Shown here: positions 12,140 to 22,700 of the stretch, one piece after another | Numbering within the stretch: the stretch's first letter is position 1 | Layout: every line of letters begins with the position of its first letter | Assembly (NCBI GenBank): GCA_964017045.1 | Contig: OZ024794.1 | Location: forward strand, 51,861,608-51,925,607 | Direction: 5' to 3' | DNA from: Omphiscola glabra | Lineage: Eukaryota; Mollusca; Gastropoda; Lymnaeidae | Length of the DNA stretch: 64,000 nt | Translations under genes and position numbers: made by a program | Notes under the pieces: generated by a model | Told to the model about the DNA's origin: nothing | The model's input: only the letters and a program-made list of their open reading frames with translations | The model's database searches: none

Positions 12140-12663
12140 AAATTTCAATCTGTATTCGACAGGTTGCCGACTGTTGCACACACACAAAAATACACGAAAC
12201 TAACATCCTTGACACATTTGAAGCAGAACATATTTTTTTAAAGAAATATTCTCTTTTCGTATTTCCATCTTGCGTTTGGAGCGTAACTTTTTTGTTTACA
12301 CACGCAAAATTTTAAGATTGAGGCTTTCACCTTGTGAACGATTGAAAAAGAATACTTGTTCTAAGAGTTTTTTTAAAGTTTTAATACAATCTTTGACATA
12401 AAAATGGGCCTTCAAAGCTAAAACCAGGGCTAGTAATAAGTCAATGATGATTATGAAGAACAAATTTGATGATCACTACAAGGTTAAATTGTAGCAATTT
12501 TGTTTACTTCACTATATAGTAGTAACAAAATGACATTAATGTTTCGAGGCACATAAGAAAGTCAGGTGGAGATAAGACATCATTTAACCGCCGACTGTGA
12601 TGGGAGGACAAACCACTGGGATGACGAACAGAGATGGGTCGATGGTGACGGTTGGGTTGGTGA
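12140..12663 (-). pseudogene. D': truncated copy of the last exon and 3' flank of gene D
   Basis: The segment corresponds to 47590-48153 at an offset of 35490 bases. 12584-12663 is 80 of the 116 bases of gene D exon 5, including its stop codon; 12503-12663 appears identical to 47993-48153, whereas sequence further left has clearly diverged. The exon breaks at GGTGA, where a 24-bp minisatellite with the same pentamer begins. No other exon of this copy is present, so it cannot encode a protein. The AATAAA of gene D is changed to AACAAA here. Confidence 0.85.
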
Positions 12664-13396
12664 TTCCCACTCATTCACTAAAGGTGATTCAAACTTACTC
12701 ACTAGCGTTGATTCACACTCATCCATGAAAGGTAATTCACACTCATTCACTAGCGGTGATTCAAACTCATTCATAAAAGGTGATTCGCACTCATTAGCTA
12801 AAGGTAGTTAACACTCATTCAGTAGCGATGATATACACTTATTCATAAAGTTTATTCATACTCATTCGCTAAAGGTGATGCACACACATTCGCTGAAGGT
12901 AATTTACACTCATTCGCTAAAAGTGATTCACAATCATCCACGAAATGTGATTCACACTCTTTCACTAAATGTTCTCACACACATTCACTAAAGGTGATTC
13001 ACACTCATCCATGAAAAGTGATTCACGCTCATTCAGTAAATGTGAGTTACACTCATTTGCTAAAGGGAGGCTCTCACACACATTTGCTAAAGATGATTCT
13101 CAATCATCCACGAAAAGTGATTCGCGCTCATCCGCTAACGGTTATTCCCTCTCATCCATGAAAGGTGATTTACACTCATCCATAAAAGGTGATTTACACT
13201 CATTCGCTAAAGGTGATTCATACTCATCTATGAATGGTGATATACACTCTTTCACTAAAATTGATTCACACTCATTTATCAAAAGTAGTTTACAGTCATT
13301 CACTAGCGATGATTTACACTCATCCATGAAAGGTGATGCCAACTCATTCGCTAAATGGTTGTTTACACTCATCCACTGAAGGTGATTCACACACAT
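12655..13396 (+). repeat. 24-bp minisatellite family, first array (about 31 units)
   Basis: Degenerate units of about 24 bases with consensus GTGATTCACACTCATTCGCT plus AAAG. Closely related arrays occur at 50853-51610 and 54035-54440 in the same orientation, and inverted units lie at 14975-15040 and 58730-58800. Because 24 is divisible by three both strands remain open for long distances; the predicted Ser/His/Lys-rich peptides are artefacts. Confidence 0.9.
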
Positions 13397-14116
13397 TGTC
13401 TAAAGAATATAAAAACACATTACAGAAGGCTAATTAAGGGTTCAGGAATAATAACATTTGCATGGCTGGTAAGCACTGGAGATAAGCACACTTATCTGAT
13501 CCATACAGCTGGCCAGCTCGTCACAGCAAGTTTCTCTGCTCAGAGAAGTGTTTTTTAAAAATTAATACCAGAGATTAAAGACGTTTTGTGAAAGCAAATG
13601 TGTGACCCACAGCAGAGATCCCGTTTTGTATATTATTGTAATGAAAAAGCTTCAAATAAAAAATTAATGAGTTTGGAATTTTATTAAATGTTGGTAAATG
13701 CCAAAAAATTAAACCAATAATATTTTGAGTTAGCAAGTGTAACACATGTTCTTTTGGCCGCGACTATTTGCACCCGGGTACCAGAAGTGGGAGGGTTGGA
13801 TTTTAAAAAAACTATTTAAAATATTATTGTTGGGTTTGTAAGACAAAATTTGGTATCAAATGAAAGATAATTGAATGGACTATATGTTTGTAAACTTACT
13901 TCTTCAGTTTAAATCACACAATAATTATTTTTTTTTAAAATAAATAAATAAACTACCACAAACGACATCCGAATACCATGGAGTTGGTTGGGTCCCGGAT
14001 GAGAATGGCGGCGCTGCGTGTCCGGGTCCGTTTTGACAAATGCTATTCTAATATATTTCCTAAATTTGTTGCAAGAAGGGAACGTGGCTTTGCGTTCAAT
14101 TTTTAAAAATGAAAAT

Positions 14117-14150
<34 letters not shown>

Positions 14151-14278
14151 CATATAATTTCTTTTCCTTTGTCGATGAAACGGCTCGTTTGTAAAATGAT
14201 TGGAATAAATCGTCATAGAGAGACCTATAGATTCACCCATAGAACTTAATGCCTAGTTCTATTTATTAACTAGCTAGC
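13397..14278. other. Duplicated spacer matching 54440-54800 and 57600-57880
   Basis: 13420-13630 matches 54450-54660 closely ('cagctggccagctcgtcacagc' region), and 14040-14270 matches 57620-57880. Between them the right-hand copy carries the 2.4-kb CT-rich array. A poly-A run lies at 14121-14149. No gene seen. Confidence 0.65.
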
Positions 14279-14279
14279 A

Positions 14280-14790
14280 AACACGGCGTGGCCCGGGAGT
14301 TCCTGATCCCACTAGGATCCGGATCACGATGTACTGCGCAAACGTTTGTCACCGACCTCATTGGGATCTCGACCCTAATAAGATACCTACCTCATTGATA
14401 TACCGAACCGGTTGGTATCCCGGTTGGATCCTCATCCTGGTGGGATCACGATAACTGTGAGATTCCGTTCCATTTCGTTTACCGATCCGGTCAGGATCCC
14501 GTTTTCCGAAAAATCCTATTTTCCGGTGAGATCTTCGATCCCATTGGTATCCAGATTTCCGCTGGGATCTTGATCCCGCTTGCAACCCGGTTCCTGGTGG
14601 ATCCTCTTGTCTGAAGCATCCCGTTTTGCCTATAGCATCCCGATCCCGATTCGATCCCGTTCCTTAATGGGATCGCGTTACTGCTGGGTTCAAGTTTACA
14701 GTTCGATCTCGTTCCCCTTTACGATTCTGCTCCTCGGTGCGTTCGTGTTCCCAATGAAGTTTTGTTCCCGGTAGGATTATGAACGGTATG
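14280..14790. repeat. Degenerate GGGATC-rich repeat region (copy 1)
   Basis: Short dispersed words GGATCCCG, TGGGATC and GATCCCGTT recur every 15-30 bases in both orientations, giving a quasi-palindromic tract. It has a full-length partner at 57885-58545. It starts next to a CTAG-containing boundary (GTTTGCTAGCTAG on the minus strand). It does not encode a protein: the open frames inside change between the two copies. Confidence 0.7.
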
Positions 14791-14974
14791 TTAAAAGAAA
14801 ATCCCCATGGAAATATTGAAATTAAAAAAACTAAACTCAAGTTTTAATAAGCTTTTTGATCACATTATATATTACAGTAGTTAATTAATATACATTTTTT
14901 GGGACAATTCTAGATTAAATATATCCTAATCGAAACGTGTAGAAATTACTTTTCTGTGTATTTATTGAATTACC

Positions 14975-15040
14975 TTTAGTGAATGCGTGTGAGTAACCGT
15001 CAGCGAATGAATATGAATCACTTTTGGTGAACGAGTATAT
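14975..15040 (-). repeat. Inverted units of the 24-bp minisatellite family (copy 1)
   Basis: About three units of the 24-bp family in reverse orientation (TTTAGTGAATGCGTGTGAGT, then AGCGAATGAATATGAATCAC and TTTTGGTGAACGAG). Together with the forward array ending at 13396 they bracket 13397-14974. The same arrangement recurs in the right-hand duplicate. Confidence 0.7.
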
Positions 15041-15599
15041 AAATTTGGGCGCATTCCATAACTTTAACGCTTTATTTCGCCTGAGATAGGAGGCCCTATA
15101 AAATCACTCGGATAAATAATAAAATAAAGTAAATTTTAAAAGGTGTCCCTGTCACAAATGGGTTCGCGAGTGTGTGACTCCGTTGTCTAGGGGTATGTTC
15201 ATTTACCACACATAACTGTACACAAAGTACACAAACACTTTTTACAAAGTTCTTTGCAGTTATTAATAAGCAGCTTTTTTCTAATACTCTCTGATCGAAT
15301 AAGTTCTCCCTTTAGTAATGTGGGTTCTACTAACAAGCTTAGCCAAAGAACCACACATACAAAAGGGCTCTCTTCAGGTCAAACTAACAACACAAACTAA
15401 CAATCCGCTGGTCCACTGATCCGGTCACCGTCCTAACCGCTCACTCACTCCTGCTTTACTGACCACCTGCACTCTACTTACTACTACCGTACTCCCCCCC
15501 CCCCCCCCCAAATTTTTTGCCTTTCGTATCCCTACGCTTATAGCACGATACGCATTCAAGCACAACACAGACACCCTGGGGTTCTTACACCTTGTCAGT
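15041..15599. other. Spacer, nothing recognised
   Basis: AT-rich sequence with a 16-base poly-C run near 15495. The first 80 bases match 58800-58880. No exon or element is seen in the remainder. Confidence 0.35.
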
Positions 15600-16117
15600 T
15601 CCATTAAAATCGGTTTAACAATTTTAAAAAATCGATATTTCTGGAAAAGTTTAGACCCACCCTGAATGGATTGGATATTAGTAATTTTAAATCCACTGAT
15701 ATTTCATTACGCACTAAAAAGAGTATTTTTACCAAGGTAGCCCTATATCCATAAACTCGCATAGAACCTGTGCATTGATGGTGTGAAGTAATGGATTGCA
15801 CTCAACAAGTTTAAGCTTAATGATGACAAAACGAAAGCATACCCCATTCACAATCACAAATCATCCTCTGCTTAACCCCCCCCCCCCCTATAACTCATTT
15901 CAAGTAGGTAACTCCGACATATAGTTTACATCCTCAGCTACAACTTCAGATCAGCTCCAATCGCCAAAACCTCACAGTTAGAGTTTCAAAAATATTATTC
16001 TGTGCTCTTGTTCTCTCTCGTCTTGACTATTGCAACTCTCTTATGGCAGATTCAACAAAATATTTCTTGGAAAAATTACAAAAGTTTCAAAACTCAGCTG
16101 CTAAGCTAGTTCTAAAC

Positions 16118-16155
<38 letters not shown>

Positions 16156-16740
16156 GTGATTACGTCACTCCACTACTACCAATCACTTCATTGGCTCCCT
16201 GTACAAGCACGTATTGACTACAAATCTGTCACAACTTTTTCTCGGATTCCTGCCCTTCCTATTTAACCGAACGTCTTTCATCTATTCACCCCTTTGACAA
16301 AAAAAAAAGCTACGCTTCTCCGCAGACGCGCGTATTCTTTCTGTCTCCAAGACTTGCACAAAAACATACGGTGAACGATCTTTCTCTTTCTGCGGCCCCC
16401 CCCCCCCCCCCAAACAAAAGAATTCTCTGCCACTACACATCCGCAATTTAACAGACATCACACATTTCGAAAATGCACTCAAAACATATCTCTTTAAACT
16501 CTACTATCCTGACTGATTCCCCACTCTGACCCATAAACGATGCTGCTGGCTGCCATCCATATATTGACATGTAATTAATTATTGAATGTTTGGAGTGAAT
16601 ATATAATATTTGATTTGTTTTATTTACCTAATATATGTTAATTTTTAAGTTCATGATTATATTTGCTAAATTGTATGCACAGCATGGTTAGCCTATGCTT
16701 AATTACCAAACTATATAAAACTACTAATAATAATATAATG
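15600..16740 (+). mobile_element. L2-like LINE fragment (reverse transcriptase C-terminus and 3' UTR)
   Basis: Frames show KFKLNDDKT (the conserved L-K-L-N-x-x-K-T of the reverse transcriptase), then LVLSRLDYCNSLM, FLEKLQKFQNSAAKLVL and the 3' end ending in a short (TAA)n tail. Homopolymer runs (poly-A at 16120-16154, poly-C at 16395) and deletions break it. It pairs with 58900-60690, where the same element is interrupted by an RTE-like insertion. Confidence 0.75.
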
Positions 16741-17308
16741 CACGATGAACCTAATCACTGTTTCATTTTATTTAATAACACTATTTAGGAATGATTGGTG
16801 TTTTTTTTTTTAACATAAAACTTTTTTTTTTATTCAACATTTAAGGCGCTGTGTGGACAACCTACGGAAATATAAAATGTGGCCCGCAAGATCTTTCTTA
16901 ACTGGATTAATGCTTTTTTTTTTTCAAGGTATTAACGATTATTTGTAAGCGCCTTAAAAAATGAGTAATCAAAGTTTTGAAGCAGTAATAATAATAACCG
17001 TAATGAATTTAAACATTGTTCCACTGCATGTGTTGGAAGACTAGAAATAGAAAACACTATCACGAGACACACGCAAAAACAAAAATGAAGTTACGTATCA
17101 TGTGCGGCCCCTTTTTAGAAAAGTGAAGCCAAAACATGATTTAGAAGGTCTTCTTTGGGTTTTGTTGAGTTCTTTGGTTCAGGGCAACAAAATGTTAATC
17201 CAACATTGAGCATTGGTTAAATGTTTAATAATTTATTTTCTCGCTTAAGAAATTGACTTGTGTAACATATGTAAAAGTAGATTTCCATGCTGCAAAAGTA
17301 AATCATAT

Positions 17309-17370
<62 letters not shown>

Positions 17371-17489
17371 TAAACATTTGTTTGTGGGTACGTTCGTTGC
17401 ACATACGTTTCTACGTGGTTTGATGGATCTTTACTAAACTTGGCACATATATCCATCCTTATCCGGAAGGAACTTTTGGGTACTATGAA
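16741..17489. other. Spacer of the duplicated block, with an (AT)n tract
   Basis: Contains a 58-bp (AT)n microsatellite at 17311-17368 and, near 17050, the single unexpanded remnant TGTGTTGGAAGACTAGAAAT of the 43-bp unit that is amplified at 61016-62176. No gene seen. Confidence 0.6.
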
Positions 17490-18250
17490 CTTTTTATAAG
17501 AACCCCTTTGGGCTGGGTGGCCTTAAAAGTGTTTTTTTATAGCTTATAAACACATATACATGAAAAGACCAACAAAGCCTCCTAGGTAAATGATGGATCT
17601 CAACCAAACTTAATACACATCTCCAATGATCTCCGTGAAGACTGAACAGCGGAATCAACAAGAGAAGGTTGAGTATGCTTGTATAGCTTTTGTCATCCAC
17701 GAATGACTGGCTCTCCATAGCATACCTCCAGAGCAAAAGGAACAGTGACCTGGTATATATTGTGAATAGAACCGGGCCCAAAACGGACCCATTTGGCATT
17801 CCGAACACCAAGCCAGCACTGCCGGAGAGACAGCCATCGACAGCGACCGCCTGCGTTCTATTAGAGAGGTAGGACCTAAACCAAGCCAAAACTTAACCAG
17901 AAATAACAAAGTAATTTTAAAGGGTTTTGTAAAACGTTTCATGGTCAACAGTGTCAAAAGCCGCACTGAGATCTAAAAGGATTAGGATGGAGACATCACC
18001 ACTGTCCAGTGCTAGCATGAGGTCTTTGGTGACTCTCAAGAGAGCTGTCTGAGTGCTATGGAAAGATCTATAGGCTGATTGAATAGGTCTAAGAAGAGAG
18101 TGGTCGTGTAAGCAAGCAAAAAGTTGTTTTACAACTCATTTTTCAATGACTTTAGATACAAATCATTTAGTTTTATACTGGTCTATATTTTTTTAAATTA
18201 TTGTCCTCCAGACCAGGCTTCTTAAGCAATGGTTCGATGACAGCTGACTT
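17490..18250 (-). mobile_element. CR1/L2-type LINE reverse transcriptase fragment (copy 1)
   Basis: On the minus strand, broken frames encode WFRSYLSNRTQAV, GSVLGPVLFTIYT and SFVDDKSYTS. These correspond to the fingers/palm segment and the (F/Y)xDD active-site motif (here VDD) of non-LTR reverse transcriptases. Frames shift between motifs, so it is inactive. A parallel copy lies at 62590-63310. Confidence 0.75.
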
Positions 18251-19761
18251 ATATGTGTTTTATGTTTGTGTTTTATATTTGTGCTTTATGTGTTTTTTAT
18301 GTATTTTTTTATAGGTCATGTTTTTAAATGTATTTTGTTTTACTGGTATTTGGATATTTGTCCGTTATCTCTTTTCGAGTAGAACTGTAAGAAAAAATAA
18401 CTTTAAAGTAAAAATATTCAAGATATCGGGGCTTGATGTTCAAGAGTTAATGTTCTCAATGAACCCGAGCCCAATGTCAACCTCAGTTATGATATGAAGT
18501 CTTATATATGACCGAAATAAACTGTACCAACCACTGCGGTAACCTACAGACTCAAATAGTCTAAACATGCAGCGCAATACAAATATTCATTGGAATTTTT
18601 TAAGTGGGTCGCTCGCTAGGTGCCTGGCAAAACATTCTGACGGCTAATTGACCCACTATCCGCAAAGGTACCGAGCTGAAACTTGGAACATAGACTCATT
18701 GCCGATAACAACACATTTTTTCAAATTTTCAACCACACCAAACTCAACCCGTACACCGCGCCCCCCCCCCCCCCCCCCCCCATTTTTTTTTCAGTTTTTT
18801 CTATTTTTCAAGGGAAACATGAAGACAAATTCCCATCAACTGCGTTAGATGAGAGTATTATTTAAAAATAAATCGCAAGTGCGTTTGGTCTGTAATATCT
18901 TTTTTTGCTTTACTCAAATAATTGGTGAAAAACTTATCGTTCCCCAGTGTCAAATATTCTTTGGCCCTTAAGAATACTCTCGTTGTCTAGGTCTTCACAA
19001 TCTCTCACTCTTTGATAAGAAAGAACCACACGGTTCAAGGTATACTAACATATTTTATTCCAGATGTGATAACAATTCATAGTAGTCCTCGGACATAGCA
19101 TCAATCAATGTACAAGTAGATATTCCCAGCTTGCACTCCAAACACAGCTATATAACGACAATCTATTTGAGAGCGAAATATTATACATTAACTCTCGACA
19201 CAAGTTAACTCTCCCAGTCCTGATCGTTCACTCTGCAGGTTCGTGAACATAATACTACAGCCCCGCTCACGAACATAATAATATCTCTCTCGAACATAAC
19301 AGTTAACCCCCTTTTATAGCTTAAACATCTCACAAGTCATTCACCCATCCGTGACATGACAGTCGCTCACCTCGCTCACATACCTCATTTCTCCCAAATC
19401 AACACACACACTCTGCCACTGATTCCATGACCTTGACACCCAGTCACGAACACACAAAAAACATCTCAATTATTTTATTTAAATATTTTTAATAAAAACT
19501 CAATTTTACAAATATTTGCTAATTTGCAGTCAAATACCTACATGGTAAGGTGGGGGAAAGGGGAACTCCAAAAAAATAAAGTCAGTTAAAAATCATTCAT
19601 ATCAATTCCATTTTCGTTTAATCGTCTGTAAGAACATTGATATCGCTATAATAAGAGCCAAAAAGATATTAAAAGTACGGAATTAAAAAAAAAATTGCAC
19701 GAATTTGGGGATACAATTTGTTTTAAAAAAACGCTAACATTGACAATAAATTATCAATATC
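18251..19761. other. Spacer; its first 640 bases pair with the right end of the window
   Basis: 18400-18890 matches 63530-64000 ('gaccgaaataaactgta', 'ctgaaacttggaacat'). 18900-19760 has no partner in the window and shows no exon or element. A poly-C run lies near 18761. Confidence 0.5.
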
Positions 19762-22700
19762 TTAACCCGTGACTCGTGGACACGCCGATGGAATTGTCAG
19801 TAAAGGCGAGGCCACTGTTGTAGATCTTGGGTTGTAGAAGAAGATAAGTTTTCCTGGCAATTGAGTGCCTGGTAGAGAAAGATTGCAACAAAAACGTCAA
19901 AATTAATTTAAAAATAAAATAAAATTATTGTTACATTTGAGGTAATAATTGGTAGTTCGAAGACAGACGTCATGATGTTTAGAGCACGTAGTCTCTCACA
20001 CTTTATAGGCCGATGTAATGACGTTTAGACCATACAGTCACAGACTTAATATAAAAATATTTATTTTAAACTCAAACCTTGGATTTTATAAAGTTTAAAA
20101 AACGTGTTGAGAAAAACAATTTTTTTACCCCCAAAATGTAACATAATCTCTGATTGATTATGCAGTTCCATTATTACAAAGTCCTTTCAGATGTTGAAAA
20201 TAAGGGTAACAAAAGTCAAAGATTTGGTCAACTGTCATGTGTTAAACATCGCATCTGTTCATAAGAACGTTTAACATCTGCGCCTGCACAAGTTAAATTT
20301 GATCTGCACCACTAGACCAACGAGTGCAACTGGTTCATCAATTGTTGTAAGATTGTTGCGATGTTTGGCACGTACCGATAAGTTCTCTGAAAATCGGGTA
20401 GATGGGATACGAGTCAGTGAAGTATGCTCTGACTTTGGATGTTGACGTGATGGGAAAATCGAAGGATCTCAATGTTATTCCGAATGGACCCGTATTCCCG
20501 ATAGTCACGGTTTGGTTGTATCGATTTATAGCACTTGCTGAAAGAACAGAAATATGTCTGTATTTATATTTCATTAAGATAGTAAAAAAACTTAAAAGCT
20601 TTTATTTTAATCTTTAAACACGCATTATCAGATATTTGAAATAAGTAATTTGAAACAAAAACAACAAAAACTATTTCAAAGGCTCTGCTACACTATTTCT
20701 TCCTCCTGCTGTATGTTTCTTTTACAAGTATTAAGCAAATCCCTAAAGTGACAATTTAATTTATCTACAGTCGCTTCTTTTCTTCTCTCATTCTCCTACT
20801 ACTCTTTTACTTTTCTGTACCTTCTGTCTCTCTATTTCTCTCTCTCTCTCTCTCTCTCTCTCAAACACACACACTCTCAATCATTGTTTTAAAAAATGGT
20901 AATTTTGCGATATAACAATGATAAAACCATTCAGCTTTGTTTATTAGGTGTTACACTGAGTGTTGACATGGTAACGATGGTCGTAATACCCTCGTATAAA
21001 ACACAATACCAATAATAACATGAGTATGCAATAAAACACAATGAGTTGACGGGGAAAAGCTGTAAGATCGTTAAGCTAAACGAAGAACTTTTGGACGGGA
21101 CAGCTTTCAACAGCAGACAAAAGTAGACATGCAGACGAGCATGTCTATTGGAAGTCTGCATAATCCTTTGGTGGCCTTCTATCAGCTAAGATTTTTCTTT
21201 ATGTCACTCTTTGTCTGCAGTTTAAATCTTTTCAGTCTAAACATTCTTTGTTAAGTCTAACGATCTCGCATGCATTCGATTAATCTGTATGTTGTATTTC
21301 CTATTGCTTCTAACTGCACGCCGTACTCCCAAATTACACTAGTAAAATATGAATACAAGTTCTCTTACCTGTTATGCAACGAATAGTAAGCTGAATAGGG
21401 TCCAAGGGAAATGTCGTACATGTGTTATTCGGATAAATCATATAGCCCCTCATCTGTTCATGAAATGATATGAATGTTTATTTCTGTATTTATATTTTCA
21501 ATTGGGATGAATGTTTATAGCTGTATATATATTTTCAAGTAAGGTGAATGTTTATATCTGTTTATATATTTTCAATTGGGATTAACTTTTATATTTGTAT
21601 CTATTTTCAATTAAGGTTGGTTTATGTATTTTCAAGTGAGGTGGAGGTTTATTTTGTATATATTTTCCAACGAGTTGAATTTTTATATTGGTATATATTT
21701 GTAAGTGAGGTTAATGTTTATATTTATTTATAAGTGAATGTGAACAATTTTTAGAGACTCGTTAATTTTTTTTTTAAATTCCTTCATCAATTGGGGTGAG
21801 GGAGATTGGTCGCCTAACAAAAGAATCATATATATTGGTACTAGACTATATATCAATACAGCGTTATCTTGCAACATATTAGTGAAGATAACCGCGAAAC
21901 ATGGTTGTGATATTTTTATAGCCTTAATAACTGATTATGAGGTGAAAATTTGCTCCATTAGAGCGACAATAATTATTGTAGGTATATGTTCTATTTTGTA
22001 ATTATATTATAAAAGCAAGGTTCTATTTTGCATGAATTTTGCATGTATTTTGACCCCCAACCCTCGGTTAACCCCCTTGTCCAAATTTTTGTTATCATAC
22101 TACTTTATAAACCATTTTCAAGAAATTTAAATTATTTTTTAAATTAAAATGGTAAAAGCCAAAGCATTCGTTAGATGTTTACAAAAAGAATCTAAGTATG
22201 GAGACTTTCCCCCATCATTTTTCTATGTATACAGAATGTATGCGTGAACGAATGTCAAAATATCTAAATATTTCGATTTTGGTTACGGCCGAAAGTTTCG
22301 TTCATCTTTTGGTCTCGGCTTCGGTTTCGGCCGAAATCAGAAAATCAGTTTCGGTCGGCCTCAACTCCAGTCTCCTGTATTACGACAACGTTAACGGGGC
22401 TCCTATAAAGAATCCTATCAATTTTACTTCAAACCAAAAGTCACATTGCGTGAGTAACTTTGAAAAATAAATATAAGAACAACTGATATTTAAAAATATA
22501 AGTGCGGTAAAATATAAATATTACTAATAGAGTTGATCTTGGAAATAAAATTTAAATATTTTATTTAAAAAATCAGAGGTGATTGCTAAATGAAATGGGA
22601 GGAAATACCACTGACAAGAACAGCAGAACAGTCTAAATTAAAATTAACGCTTTTATCAAAATCAGGGGCATTTAAGCCATCGTCGGATACATTGTTCAAA

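Noticed and set aside
12566..13379. Ser/His-rich repeat proteins in the 24-bp arrays
   Set aside because: Same open-frame artefact as above; the first codons are the antisense of gene D exon 5.
19762..19853. Nearer acceptor (TTGCCAG at 19854) for gene F exon 5
   Set aside because: It is in frame but removes GTQLP, which aligns with the start of exon 5 in gene D; the acceptor at 19869 gives a better family fit and the same exon length as gene C.
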